Shown: one piece after another, positions 1 through 8,088 of the stretch
How the letters are laid out: each line of letters opens with the position of its first letter
Numbering within the stretch: position 1 is the stretch's first letter
Origin: CAHJWH01 sp965198905
GTDB taxonomy: Bacteria; Pseudomonadota; Alphaproteobacteria; Caulobacterales; Caulobacteraceae
Reading direction: 5' to 3'
Assembly (NCBI GenBank): GCA_965198905.1
Contig: OZ240678.1
Coordinates: 868,001 to 932,000 of the forward strand
DNA length: 64,000 bases
Program-made: the position numbers and the translations under genes
The notes under the pieces: generated by a model
What the model was told of the DNA's origin: nothing
The model's input: only the letters and a program-made list of their open reading frames with translations
The model's database searches: none

Positions 1-4
1 GACG

Positions 5-1651
5 GTGGTCGCGGAGGCGGAGGTCCACCACGCCTACGCGCCGAACGCGCAACGCCGCCTCGACCGGGCGCCGCGCAGCCTGCTCGACTGCGCGCGCTCG
101 GCCACCTATTTCGCCCTCCGCAACGCCGCCCCGCGCCATGGTCTGGTCGCCGCCGCCGACCACCTTCACGACTACGCCACGACCCTGCGCCGCGACACGT
201 TGTGGCGGCGTGACCACGGCGTCCTGACCGAGCCGGACGCCGAACGGCTGCTGGCGGAGATCGAGGCCGGAATGGCGCAGGGCGTCGCCTTGGCCTTCGA
301 GGGTCGGCGACGCCTACTGGCGCCGAACCTGGCCGAGCGCGCCGGCGTGGCGACGCCGGTCGCCGGTGCGCCCTCGGTCCGCCCGGACACCGAGCGGCTG
401 AAGCTCTGCCTGCTGTCGCAGGCCTATCCTTCGGCCGCCGAGGTCGAACATCCCCCCGGCGGCGTCGCGGTCTGGACCCAGGCCTTGGCGCTGGCCATGG
501 CCGCCGCCGGGCACGAGGTGACGGTGATCACCCGCGCCGGCGGGGAAGAGCCCAGCGTGAGCTTCGAAGCCGAAGACGGGGCGGGCGTCTGGGTTCACCG
601 GGTGGGCGGCCGGCTGGACCCCGGCCCGCAACGCCAGGACGAGGCTCTCGCCGCCCTGCCATCCAGCGTCGCGGAACCAGCCCTGGCGGCGGCTTTGGAG
701 GTGATGCGGATCGATGCGCGACGGGCGTTCGACCTCGTCATGGGGCCGCTCTGGGACCTGGAACCCGTCGCCCTGTTCGGCCGGGCGCCGTGCCCCGTCG
801 CGGTGAGCCTGCACACCGCCTGCGCTCAGATGAGCGCGTACAAGCCGCAGTGGGATCGGAATTATCGCCGCAGCCACGTGGACAAGGTGGTGGCCGGAGA
901 GCGCCGGTTGCTGGCCCAGGCCCCTCACGTTCTTTCCAACAGCTTCGCCGCCGCCGTCGACATCGGCGCGGCCCTGAACCTGCCCGAGCTTGCGGCGCGC
1001 ACCGTGGTGATCCCGCACGGTCTACCGGACCTGGCCCGGGGCGTTTCGGCGGCGATGCGCGATGACGGCGTAGAAGTCCTGTTCGTCGGGCGGCTGGAAC
1101 GGCGCAAGGGGATCGACGTGCTGCTGGCCGCCGCCGCCGAGGTGCTCGCCGCCGCACCCGAAGCGCGCCTCGTGATCGTCGGGGAGGATGTGACGGCGGA
1201 GGGCGAACCGTGGCGCGAGGCGTATCCACGACGTCATGCGGGCGCCTCCTGGCTGGCGCGGGTCCGTTTCACCGGCCCGCTCTCGCGTCCCGAACTCCTC
1301 GCCCGCTACGCCGCCTGCGACCTCGTCGTCGCGCCATCGCGCTACGAGAGCTTCGGCTTGACCGCTTTGGAGGCGATGATCTTTGCCAAGCCTTGCGTGG
1401 CCAGCAACGCCGGCGGCTTGGCCGAGGTGGTGATCCACGATCAAACGGGATGTCTGGTCCCGCCGGACGACCCGGCTGCGCTGGCCGCGGCGCTCCGGCG
1501 CCTCGTCCGCGATCCTGCCCTGCGACGCCGGATGGGCGCAGCGGGGCGAGCCCGCTACGAGGCGCATTTCACCTCCGCGGCCATGGCTCAGGCGATGGAG
1601 AGCTGGGTCTGGGAGGCCGTGAAGCATCCGCACCGCCTCGCCGCCGAATAG
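5..1651 (+). CDS. GT4-type glycosyltransferase, probably 5'-truncated by the window edge
   Basis: GT-B retaining glycosyltransferase acting in the cytoplasm on a nucleotide-sugar donor; the acceptor cannot be told. The N-terminal Rossmann half begins near residue 132 (KLCLLSQAYPS, then a glycine-rich GGVAVWTQALA loop). The C-terminal half starts near residue 358 (VLFVGRLERRKGIDVL) and carries the E-x7-E donor motif in ESFGLTALEAM, followed by the usual GLAEVV and PPDDPAALA segments. The first ~130 residues match no domain I recognise. The frame is open to the left edge and the GTG at position 5 has no visible ribosome binding site, so the true start may lie outside the window. It converges on nth with a 7-base gap. 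Confidence 0.85.
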   Translation: MVAEAEVHHAYAPNAQRRLDRAPRSLLDCARSATYFALRNAAPRHGLVAAADHLHDYATTLRRDTLWRRDHGVLTEPDAERLLAEIEAGMAQGVALAFEGRRRLLAPNLAERAGVATPVAGAPSVRPDTERLKLCLLSQAYPSAAEVEHPPGGVAVWTQALALAMAAAGHEVTVITRAGGEEPSVSFEAEDGAGVWVHRVGGRLDPGPQRQDEALAALPSSVAEPALAAALEVMRIDARRAFDLVMGPLWDLEPVALFGRAPCPVAVSLHTACAQMSAYKPQWDRNYRRSHVDKVVAGERRLLAQAPHVLSNSFAAAVDIGAALNLPELAARTVVIPHGLPDLARGVSAAMRDDGVEVLFVGRLERRKGIDVLLAAAAEVLAAAPEARLVIVGEDVTAEGEPWREAYPRRHAGASWLARVRFTGPLSRPELLARYAACDLVVAPSRYESFGLTALEAMIFAKPCVASNAGGLAEVVIHDQTGCLVPPDDPAALAAALRRLVRDPALRRRMGAAGRARYEAHFTSAAMAQAMESWVWEAVKHPHRLAAE

Positions 1652-1658
1652 CGGCAGC

Positions 1659-2417
1659 TCAGACGCCCATGTAGAGCGCTCGCGAAGGACAAAGGTCGGC
1701 CACCGGGCACTGGCCGCACCTCGGCTTGCGCGCCACGCAGATGTAGCGGCCATGCAGGATCAGCCAGTGGTGAGCGCGGGTGCGGTAGGGCGGCGGCACG
1801 CGCGCCATCAGGTCTCGCTCCACCGCATCCGGCGTGGTCGCCTGGGACAGGTCGAGCCGGTGGGAGACGCGGAACACGTGGGTGTCCACCGCGATCGCCG
1901 GCTCCACGTCCAGCTGGTTCAGCACCACGCTGGCGGTCTTGCGGCCGACGCCCGGCAGCGCCTGCAGCGCCTCGCGGTTCAAGGGCGTATCGCCGCCATA
2001 CTGTTCCACCAGGATACGGGCGGCCGCGATGACGTTGCGAGCCTTGCCGCGGTAGAGACCGATGGACTTGATGTAGGGTTCCAGGCCTTCGACCCCGAGG
2101 TCGAGCATCTTCTCCGGGGTGTCGGCCACAGGAAACAGCTTTTCCGTGGCCTTGTTCACCGACTTGTCAGTGGCCTGGGCCGACAGCGCCACGGCGACCA
2201 GGAAGGTGTAGGGGCTGAGATAGTCCAGCTCGGGCCTTGGATCAGGCTGCAGGGTCTGGAAGCGCGAGAAGATTTCGGCGATGCGCGCCCGGGCCTTGGG
2301 CGACAGCCGCTTCGCCGGCGCGGGCTTGGCCTTTCGCGCGAGCTTCACGACGACGGGGGCGGGATCGTCGCCCGTTGAAGCCAAGGCGGCGGGCTTGGAT
2401 CGGGCGGGCGCTCTCAT
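1659..2417 (-). CDS. nth: Endonuclease III (DNA glycosylase/AP lyase)
   Basis: Base-excision repair enzyme removing oxidised pyrimidines and cleaving at abasic sites. The 252-residue product carries the helix-hairpin-helix LPGVGRKTASVVL, with the catalytic Lys in GVGRKTA and the catalytic Asp in VDTHVFRV. The C-terminal [4Fe-4S] ligands are spaced C-x6-C-x2-C-x5-C (CVARKPRCGQCPVADLC). The frame stays open upstream to 2957, but that extension is antisense to the next gene. The ATG at 2417 gives a short basic Ala/Lys/Pro-rich extension before the conserved fold and leaves a 48-bp divergent gap to the DUF2244 gene. Confidence 0.95.
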   Translation of the reverse strand: MRAPARSKPAALASTGDDPAPVVVKLARKAKPAPAKRLSPKARARIAEIFSRFQTLQPDPRPELDYLSPYTFLVAVALSAQATDKSVNKATEKLFPVADTPEKMLDLGVEGLEPYIKSIGLYRGKARNVIAAARILVEQYGGDTPLNREALQALPGVGRKTASVVLNQLDVEPAIAVDTHVFRVSHRLDLSQATTPDAVERDLMARVPPPYRTRAHHWLILHGRYICVARKPRCGQCPVADLCPSRALYMGV

Positions 2418-2465
2418 GCTTGGGCACCATGGCGCGCGGGCGGACGCCGGTCCATATTGCACGCC

Positions 2466-2966
2466 ATGTCCGCAGCCAAGGCCTCGGGCGCGCCGGTCTA
2501 CATGGACGCGCTGCTCACCCCCAACCGCTCCTTGTCCAACAGGGGTCTGTGGATCCTGATGGCGGTGCTGGTGGTCTACAACCTGCTGGTGGCGGTGTTC
2601 CTGATCGCCATCGGCGCTTTTCCGGCGCCCGTGTTCCTGGGGCTGGACTTCGTGGGGCTGTTGATCGCGTTTCGCGTCAGCAACGGGCGCGCCGGGCGGG
2701 CCGAGCACGTGCACGTCACAGCCGACCGCGTCCAGGTCTCGCACCGCCATCCGAAGGGGCGGGAACAGACGGTCTGGAGTTCGCCCACCGCCTTCACCCG
2801 GGTAGCGGTCGAGCGGGCGGGCGAGCACGAGGCTCGCGTGCGGTTGCGGCTGTCGGGACGCACGCTCAGCATCGCCGGCAGCCTTAGCCCGCAGGAGCGG
2901 TCGAGCTTTGCAGCGGCGCTGCAGTGCGCCATCCAGAACGCCCGGTCCGAGCGCCACGGCGCCTGA
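2466..2966 (+). CDS. DUF2244 family membrane protein
   Basis: Small integral membrane protein of 166 residues with two hydrophobic segments near residues 24-42 and 45-63 and a soluble C-terminal domain. The layout (membrane hairpin, then a basic domain containing WSSPTAF and a terminal SLSPQERSSFAAAL helix) matches the DUF2244 family, common in alphaproteobacteria and of unknown function. I chose ATG 2466 over an in-frame TTG at 2457 because it sits at the expected position for the family N-terminus. It is transcribed divergently from nth across a short shared promoter region. Function unknown. Confidence 0.75.
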   Translation: MSAAKASGAPVYMDALLTPNRSLSNRGLWILMAVLVVYNLLVAVFLIAIGAFPAPVFLGLDFVGLLIAFRVSNGRAGRAEHVHVTADRVQVSHRHPKGREQTVWSSPTAFTRVAVERAGEHEARVRLRLSGRTLSIAGSLSPQERSSFAAALQCAIQNARSERHGA

Positions 2967-3037
2967 GGTCTCCGGCTTAGGTGACCAACCGCAAGAATCG
3001 GGCGGCGCTGGGGCGTCCGCTCCGCTAGCCTTAATCC

Positions 3038-3943
3038 ATGAGCTTCCATCCTCTGGTCAGCGCCCGATCTCCCGCCTCAGCGACCGAGCTTGCGGACTTC
3101 GATCCCGCCGTCAGGGCGGAGGACTATGTCCGCATGCAGGGCGCGCTGGAATGGCTGGCGCGGCGCTGGCGGGAGCGGCCGACTTTGGAGCAGGCCGCGG
3201 ACGCCGCTGGGCTGTCGCCTCACCACTTCCAACGCGTCTTCACCCGCTGGGCCGGCGTCAGCCCCAAGACCTTCCTGGCGGCGCTCGCCCACGCAGAAGC
3301 GCGCAAGCGCCTTCAGGCCGGCGACAGCGTGCTGGACGCGGCCCTTGAGGTCGGTCTTTCCGGTCCCTCGCGCCTGCACGACCTGTTCGTGGTGCAGGAG
3401 GGCGTGACGCCCGGACAGGCGCGGCGGCGAGGCGAGGGCCTCGAGCTGCGCTACGGCTGCGCGCCTTCTCCATTTGGCGCCGCCCTGCTGGCGGCGGCCC
3501 CGCGCGGGCTGTGCGGTCTGGGTTTTGTGGACGGGGAGGACGAGGACTCGGCCCTGGACGACCTGCGCCGTCGCTGGCCGGCCGCACGCTGGGTGCGCGA
3601 CGATGCGCTGGCGGCGCGCTACGCCGGTGCGGTGTTCGGGGGCGGCGCGACGCCGCTCGTGCTGATTGGACCGCCCTTCCATGTGCAGGTCTGGAAGGCG
3701 TTGCTGCGCATCGCGCCCGGCGACACGGCGACGTACGGCCAGGTGGCCGCCTGGGCGGATCGCCCTGGCGCGAACAGGGCCACGGGCGCGGCGATCGGCG
3801 CCAATCCGATCTCCTATCTGATCCCCTGCCACCGGGCGCTGGGGGCCGACGGGCGGCTGACCGGCTACCACTGGGGCTTGGCGCGCAAGGCGGCGATGCT
3901 GGGCCTCGAAGCGGTGCAGGTCCACGCAAACGCTTCCGCCTGA
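3038..3943 (+). CDS. Ada-like fusion: AraC-type HTH plus O6-alkylguanine-DNA methyltransferase
   Basis: Suicide DNA-repair methyltransferase fused to a DNA-binding domain. Residues ~30-130 form an AraC-type double helix-turn-helix (LEQAADAAGLSPHHFQRVFTRW). Residues ~210-295 hold the alkyltransferase domain with the active-site motif PCHRALG, whose acceptor is Cys264, preceded by the recognition segment YGQVAAWADRPGANRATG. The N-terminal zinc/phosphotriester domain of full Ada (with its Cys ligands) is absent, so sensing through methyl-phosphotriesters is not expected. Known for the family: direct reversal of O6-methylguanine. Whether it activates other genes is inference. aidB, an Ada-regulon gene in E. 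coli, is in this window but about 39 kb away. Confidence 0.9.
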   Translation: MSFHPLVSARSPASATELADFDPAVRAEDYVRMQGALEWLARRWRERPTLEQAADAAGLSPHHFQRVFTRWAGVSPKTFLAALAHAEARKRLQAGDSVLDAALEVGLSGPSRLHDLFVVQEGVTPGQARRRGEGLELRYGCAPSPFGAALLAAAPRGLCGLGFVDGEDEDSALDDLRRRWPAARWVRDDALAARYAGAVFGGGATPLVLIGPPFHVQVWKALLRIAPGDTATYGQVAAWADRPGANRATGAAIGANPISYLIPCHRALGADGRLTGYHWGLARKAAMLGLEAVQVHANASA

Positions 3944-3978
3944 CGCCTGACGCCTAGCGTTACCGTCTTTGCAACCTG

Positions 3979-5214
3979 ATGGCGCCATCATCTGAGCTTA
4001 CGATGAGGCCCCCGCGCACCCCCATCCGCCCGATCGCCGACGCCGAACTCCATGCGGCGCTGGAAAGCCATGTCCGCTACCGCGCCGGCAAGGCGGGCGG
4101 CCGACGCGCCGATCTGTCTTACAGGGGCCTTGGCAACCAGATGTTTGAAGGGGCCGACCTCGGTGAGGTGATCCTGACCGGGGCCGTGCTCAACGGCGCC
4201 GTGCTGGCGCGCTGCGACCTGGAACAGGCGGTGTTGTTCGGGGCGGACCTGCAGGACGCGGACCTGCGCGGCGCCCGGCTGGCGCGGGCCGACATGCGGG
4301 GGGCGTGCCTGCGAGGGGCCAACCTCTCCGGCGCCGATCTCACCGGATGCGACCTGCGCGAAGGTCGAATCGCCCTGCACGACCTGCGCGAAGGCCTGCT
4401 GATGATGCGCCACCAGCAAGGCGGCGCCTTCGACTACGCCGTGGTGAGCAACTCGGCGATGGAGGGGGCGCTGCTCGGCGAGGGCGTGACGTGCGCGGTG
4501 GACGCCCGCGACGCCAACCTTTCGCGCACCATCTTGAACGGCGCGCGGATGTGCAACGCGGTGCTGGACGGCGCGGACCTTTGCGGCGCCCAGATGCGCC
4601 ATGCGGACCTGGCCGGAGCGTCGCTGCGTCAGGCGATCGTGGCGGGCGCCACGATCGGCGAGGCCCTGCTCGATCCCGGGGCGCTGGACGACACCCTGGG
4701 CGAACCGCCCGCTGTCGTCTTCATCGACGACGAGCCGCTGTGGGACGTGGTCACCCGCCACGAAGGCTGGTGCGCCTCCGAAGGCCGCAGCGGCGGCGCA
4801 GCGCCGGACCTGTCCCGTATCGATTTCCGCCCGATCCGCAGCCTGGCGCGCCGGCGGCTGACCGCGATGCGCGCGGAAGGCGCGATCTTCTTCGGCATGG
4901 ACCTGCAGGGCTGCCAGATGCAGGGCGCCAACCTCACGGGCGCCGATCTGCGCAAGACGAACCTGCGCGACGCTGATCTTCGCGGGGTCAGGCTCGCCGG
5001 CGCGCAACTGGGGGGCGCCGATCTGCGCGGCGCAAACCTCGCGCCCCTGATGATCGCCGAAGGCCGTTATGTTCGGACCGACCTCACCCGCGCGATCCTG
5101 CGCCGCGCCGACCTGCGCCACGCCGACCTGCGCCGCGCGCGCCTGCTGGAAGCAGACCTGAACGGGGCCAGGATCGATCAGGCCCGCATGAGCGACGCCG
5201 AACTGGAGCTTTGA
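3979..5214 (+). CDS. Pentapeptide-repeat protein
   Basis: 411 residues made largely of A(D/N)Lxx pentapeptide repeats, expected to fold into a right-handed quadrilateral beta helix. There are two repeat blocks, around residues 40-125 and 300-410 (LQGADLR-, LTGADLRK-type units). They are separated by a less regular middle (residues ~130-290) that still shows scattered repeats (DGADLCGAQM) and a non-repeat insert near FIDDEPLWDVVTRHEGW. No signal peptide or membrane segment is seen. A second in-frame ATG at 4003 is an alternative start; neither has a strong ribosome binding site. The role is unknown: some members mimic DNA and bind gyrase, but nothing here shows that. Confidence 0.8.
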   Translation: MAPSSELTMRPPRTPIRPIADAELHAALESHVRYRAGKAGGRRADLSYRGLGNQMFEGADLGEVILTGAVLNGAVLARCDLEQAVLFGADLQDADLRGARLARADMRGACLRGANLSGADLTGCDLREGRIALHDLREGLLMMRHQQGGAFDYAVVSNSAMEGALLGEGVTCAVDARDANLSRTILNGARMCNAVLDGADLCGAQMRHADLAGASLRQAIVAGATIGEALLDPGALDDTLGEPPAVVFIDDEPLWDVVTRHEGWCASEGRSGGAAPDLSRIDFRPIRSLARRRLTAMRAEGAIFFGMDLQGCQMQGANLTGADLRKTNLRDADLRGVRLAGAQLGGADLRGANLAPLMIAEGRYVRTDLTRAILRRADLRHADLRRARLLEADLNGARIDQARMSDAELEL

Positions 5215-5439
5215 GCGCAAAGGCGCGAGCGCCACGTCTTGATGCGTCACCGCCAGTCCAATCTTACATACATTGAGGGCTGATCTGGACAGGCCTGCTG
5301 GGTCATGTGCGAGGGGTCGATCAATTCGGCGTCGTCCACCAACTGTGTCCACCCACGACAGTAGACAAGCGGGCTGGACTTGAACGTCAAGCTCCGCCAT
5401 ATGCGCAGCATCGTCAGCCTTTTTATGCAGAAGTTGTAC

Positions 5440-5919
5440 ATGACAGAAAATACCGAAGCGGTCGCGTTGACCGCTGATATCGTCTCCGCCTACGTCAGCA
5501 ACAACAGCGTGGATGCAGGTGAGTTGTCCGGTCTGATCAATCAGGTCCACCACGCCCTGACCCAGGCCGCCCAGGGTGGCCAGACGGAGCCTGAGGCGGC
5601 GCCCACCCCCGCCGTCCCGGTCAAGAAGTCGATCACGCCCGACTTTTTGTTCAGCCTGGAAGACGGTCGTAAGTACAAGTCGCTGAAGCGACACCTCAGC
5701 ACCCGCGGCATGACGCCGGACGAGTACCGCACAAAGTGGGGCTTGGCGAAGGACTACCCCATGGTCGCGGCCAACTATTCGGCTCAGCGCTCCAGCCTCG
5801 CGAAGTCGCTGGGTCTCGGCCGCGTGCGCGCCGATGCGGCCGAACCTGCGCCGGCGGAGGCGGCCCCTGCAGAACCCGCTGCCAAAGCCCCCCGCGGACG
5901 CCGCCCCAAAGCCGGCTGA
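5440..5919 (+). CDS. mucR: MucR/Ros family transcriptional regulator
   Basis: 159-residue DNA-binding regulator; the family silences AT-rich promoters and controls exopolysaccharide, motility and cell-cycle genes in alphaproteobacteria. The core runs from SITPDFLFSLEDGRKYKS through LKRHLSTRGMTPDEYR to DYPMVAANYSAQRSSLAKSLGLG. Compared with zinc-binding Ros/MucR proteins, the first ligand Cys is Ser (FSLEDG) and the second ligand His is Arg (HLSTRG), so zinc is probably not bound. The C-terminal tail is Ala/Pro/Glu-rich and basic. The frame extends upstream to 5380, but ATG 5440 (MTENTEAV) fits family N-termini. The 225-bp upstream region is locally AT-rich, consistent with autoregulation (inference). 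Confidence 0.9.
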   Translation: MTENTEAVALTADIVSAYVSNNSVDAGELSGLINQVHHALTQAAQGGQTEPEAAPTPAVPVKKSITPDFLFSLEDGRKYKSLKRHLSTRGMTPDEYRTKWGLAKDYPMVAANYSAQRSSLAKSLGLGRVRADAAEPAPAEAAPAEPAAKAPRGRRPKAG

Positions 5920-5953
5920 ACCTCGGCGAGCGCCTCGGCGCCGGCCCCGAAGG

Positions 5954-5987
5954 AAAGGCGGCGGCCCTAACCGAGGCCGCCGCCTTT
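5954..5987 (+). terminator. Rho-independent terminator of mucR
   Basis: A 13-bp perfect stem (AAAGGCGGCGGCC at 5954-5966 with its complement at 5975-5987), an 8-nt loop and a run of five T at 5984-5988. It begins 34 bases after the mucR stop codon. Confidence 0.85.
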
Positions 5988-6012
5988 TTCTATGCTCGGT
6001 GGATGCCGACCT

Positions 6013-6145
6013 GCCACTGACCACCTGATCTTCGAGGTGCGCCCCTCTTGGGGGAGATGTCGGCGAAGCCGAATGTGGAGGCTCCATCCGGAACCGGCGG
6101 CGCAGCCCCCCCACCAAGCTACGCTTGGTTCCCTCCCCCTGACGT
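6013..6145. repeat. Dispersed intergenic repeat, copy A
   Basis: This segment between the convergent mucR and ssb genes shares blocks with 50782-50925 and 55781-55900. Shared blocks are GGGGGAG-x-TGTCGGCGAAGCCGA, then a variable spacer, a C-rich run, CCACCAAGCT-x-CGCTTG and a C-rich end. It contains short nested palindromes (TCGGCGAAGCCGA) and complementary C-run/G-run arms, so the transcript could fold into a long hairpin. Copy A is the most diverged (GAATGTGGAGG in place of GACTGAGGGGG). Confidence 0.75.
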
Positions 6146-6223
6146 TTTACGCCCGCAATCATCCCGCTCCAGCATAAGGCCTTGATGAGAGCACCGGCTG
6201 GAGACGACGATGTTACGATCGGC

Positions 6224-6757
6224 TTAGAACGGGATCTCGTCATCCAGGTCGAAGTTTTCCTTCGCCCCACCGCCGCCCTGGGCGGGTCGGCCGGGACTGA
6301 ACCCGCCACCACCACCACCACTACGTCCGCCACCGTAGTCGCTCCGCCCACCGCCGCCGCCCCCGCTATAGGCGCCCTCCTCGCCCGCCCCGGCGTCGCC
6401 GCCGCCACGGCCGCCCAGCATGGTCAGCTCTCCGCGAAACTTCTGCAGCACGATCTCGGTGGAATACTTTTCGGTCCCCGCCTGATCGGTGTACTTGCGG
6501 GTCTGCAACGCCCCTTCGATGTAGACCGTGGAGCCCTTCTTCAGATAGCTCTCGGCCACCTTCACCAGGTTCTCGTTGAAGATCACCACCTGATGCCACT
6601 CGGTCTTTTCCTTGCGCTCGCCGCTGGTGCGATCACGCCAGGACTCCGAAGTGGCGATGCGCAGGTTCACCACCTTGTCGCCGGAGTTGAGCGTGCGGAC
6701 CTCGGGGTCCTTGCCCAGGTTGCCGATCAGGATGACCTTGTTGACGCTGCCGGCCAT
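6224..6757 (-). CDS. ssb: Single-stranded DNA-binding protein
   Basis: 177-residue SSB with an N-terminal OB fold (MAGSVNKVILIGNLGKDPEVR, residues 1-21, through about 110), a glycine-rich linker (about residues 120-165) and the conserved acidic C-terminal tip DLDDEIPF that docks replication and repair partners. It binds ssDNA as a tetramer during replication, recombination and repair. Length and order of regions are normal for the family. It converges with mucR, with repeat copy A between them. Confidence 0.97.
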   Translation of the reverse strand: MAGSVNKVILIGNLGKDPEVRTLNSGDKVVNLRIATSESWRDRTSGERKEKTEWHQVVIFNENLVKVAESYLKKGSTVYIEGALQTRKYTDQAGTEKYSTEIVLQKFRGELTMLGGRGGGDAGAGEEGAYSGGGGGGRSDYGGGRSGGGGGGFSPGRPAQGGGGAKENFDLDDEIPF

Positions 6758-6837
6758 TGCCCGCCCTCGCTCTCAGAGAATGCTGTTGTTCCGCTTACGT
6801 TCGCAGCAAGCGATGTGTGGAGTCAATGCCGTCGGTG

Positions 6838-7302
6838 CTAGGACGGCGGCGTTGGCGAGGAACCCTGGGGCACCAGGCGGCCGTCGTCGGTGCGCGTCAG
6901 CATGGGGAAGGACGGCGCGTCCAAGGCGTTGGAGGAGAACACGCCGCGCGGATCGACGAACAGGAACTCCCCCTGATAGACGCCGGTCACGTCATGGGCC
7001 GAGCCGCCGAGCACCAGGAAATGGGTGCGCATGGAGTCCAGCGCGGCGGCGCAATGCTCAAGGTCGGCGACATTACGCTTGACCACGAAGAAGCGATACT
7101 TGCCGCTGACTTCGCCGCCGACTTCGCCCTTGCCGTTCACGACCATGTGCCAGCAGACGCCCGTGTCCTCCGGCGCCTGCACCGCCGGTGCGCAGGCGCT
7201 AAGCGCCGCCGCCGCGCCGACGATCAGGCAGATGGCGCCCGCCACGCGGCGGGGGGGTCGGTCCGACGGGTGACGTCGGCGCTCCTCGGTGCGGCCTGGC
7301 AT
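6838..7302 (-). CDS. Small predicted lipoprotein
   Basis: 154 residues. After a basic N-terminus there is a hydrophobic stretch ending in a lipobox-like ALSAC, so the mature protein probably begins at that Cys and is attached to a membrane. The remainder contains CWHMVVNGKG, KYRFFVVKRNVADLEHC and GEFLFVDPRGVF, with no family I recognise. The longer frame to 7548 overlaps the upstream gene and is unlikely to be coding; ATG 7302 leaves 8 bases after the previous stop. It is probably cotranscribed with the membrane-anchored protein just upstream. Function unknown. Confidence 0.65.
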   Translation of the reverse strand: MPGRTEERRRHPSDRPPRRVAGAICLIVGAAAALSACAPAVQAPEDTGVCWHMVVNGKGEVGGEVSGKYRFFVVKRNVADLEHCAAALDSMRTHFLVLGGSAHDVTGVYQGEFLFVDPRGVFSSNALDAPSFPMLTRTDDGRLVPQGSSPTPPS

Positions 7303-7310
7303 CGAACGCC

Positions 7311-8024
7311 TCAAAGGGAAGGGATGGAGCAATCGGCCGGATACTGCGGCGCCAGCGGACTGAAGTCCCGGTTGTTGGCGGACGCGTCGATCCGCCCAGG
7401 GGTGTCGCGCAGCGTCAACCCGGCCCAGCGACCATAGACCACCTGCCCCGGCACAGGGCACCGGCCGTCGAACAGCGTGTGCACGCAGCTGTCGAGGCTG
7501 ACGCCCTGCCCCGCCGCTCGCCAGCCCGCGGCCGTATAGCGGCGGCACTCGGCCGGAGGCTGGGAGGCGTAGCCGCGCGCAGCCGGCGCTGTGGGATCGG
7601 TGGACGCCTGCTCGCCGTCGCCCTCAGAGGTGTCGTCGTCATCCGCAGGGCCGGCCTTCGCCAGGGGCTGCAGGTGGGTGTCTCCGCCCCCCGCAGCGAT
7701 CGCGCCGCTCTGGTCGAGGCCGACGTCGAGCCCCCCAGGGGCGACCCCGTTCTTGGCCGCGCAGTCCGCCGCCGTCTGCATGCCCACGAACTGCCCGTTG
7801 ACGAAGCACCGAACCGAGGTGTCGGACTCCAGCTTGGGCGCCTTACCCATTTCCACCTTCAGCCCGCCTGCGGCGGAGCCGGTGATGTTGGTGCTTTCGG
7901 CAGGCGGAATCGGCTCGCTGGAGTGCGGCGTGCGGCCCAGCAGCAGCGCCGCCGCGACCGCCAGCACGACCGCGCCTGCGGCGCCAAGGCCCGCCAGCGT
8001 GCGACGGTCGTTCAACCAGCTCAT
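7311..8024 (-). CDS. Membrane-anchored protein of unknown function
   Basis: 237 residues with one N-terminal transmembrane anchor (about residues 8-30, LAGLGAAGAVVLAVAAALLL) and the rest predicted periplasmic. Conserved-looking pieces are RCFVNGQFVGMQTAADCAAKNG in the N-terminal half and a Cys-containing C-terminal domain (ECRRYTAAGWRA, SLDSCVHTLFDGRCPVPG). The six extracytoplasmic Cys could form disulfides. An acidic low-complexity linker lies between the halves. It is the first gene of a two-gene unit with the lipoprotein. I do not recognise a family with a known role. Confidence 0.65.
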   Translation of the reverse strand: MSWLNDRRTLAGLGAAGAVVLAVAAALLLGRTPHSSEPIPPAESTNITGSAAGGLKVEMGKAPKLESDTSVRCFVNGQFVGMQTAADCAAKNGVAPGGLDVGLDQSGAIAAGGGDTHLQPLAKAGPADDDDTSEGDGEQASTDPTAPAARGYASQPPAECRRYTAAGWRAAGQGVSLDSCVHTLFDGRCPVPGQVVYGRWAGLTLRDTPGRIDASANNRDFSPLAPQYPADCSIPSL

Positions 8025-8088
8025 CGTCCCTCGCTAAGCCGCCGCGATCCCCGACGCAAGCCGGCGAAAGGCCCCGCCGCCGGGTCGC

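Noticed and set aside
5247..5441. 64-residue minus-strand frame upstream of mucR
   Set aside because: No start signal or recognisable domain; the region is better explained as the mucR promoter.
3988..6408. 806-residue minus-strand frame across the pentapeptide and mucR genes
   Set aside because: Mirror image of GC-rich coding DNA; its composition is Arg/Gly/Ala-rich and it lies antisense to two well-supported genes and across the mucR terminator.
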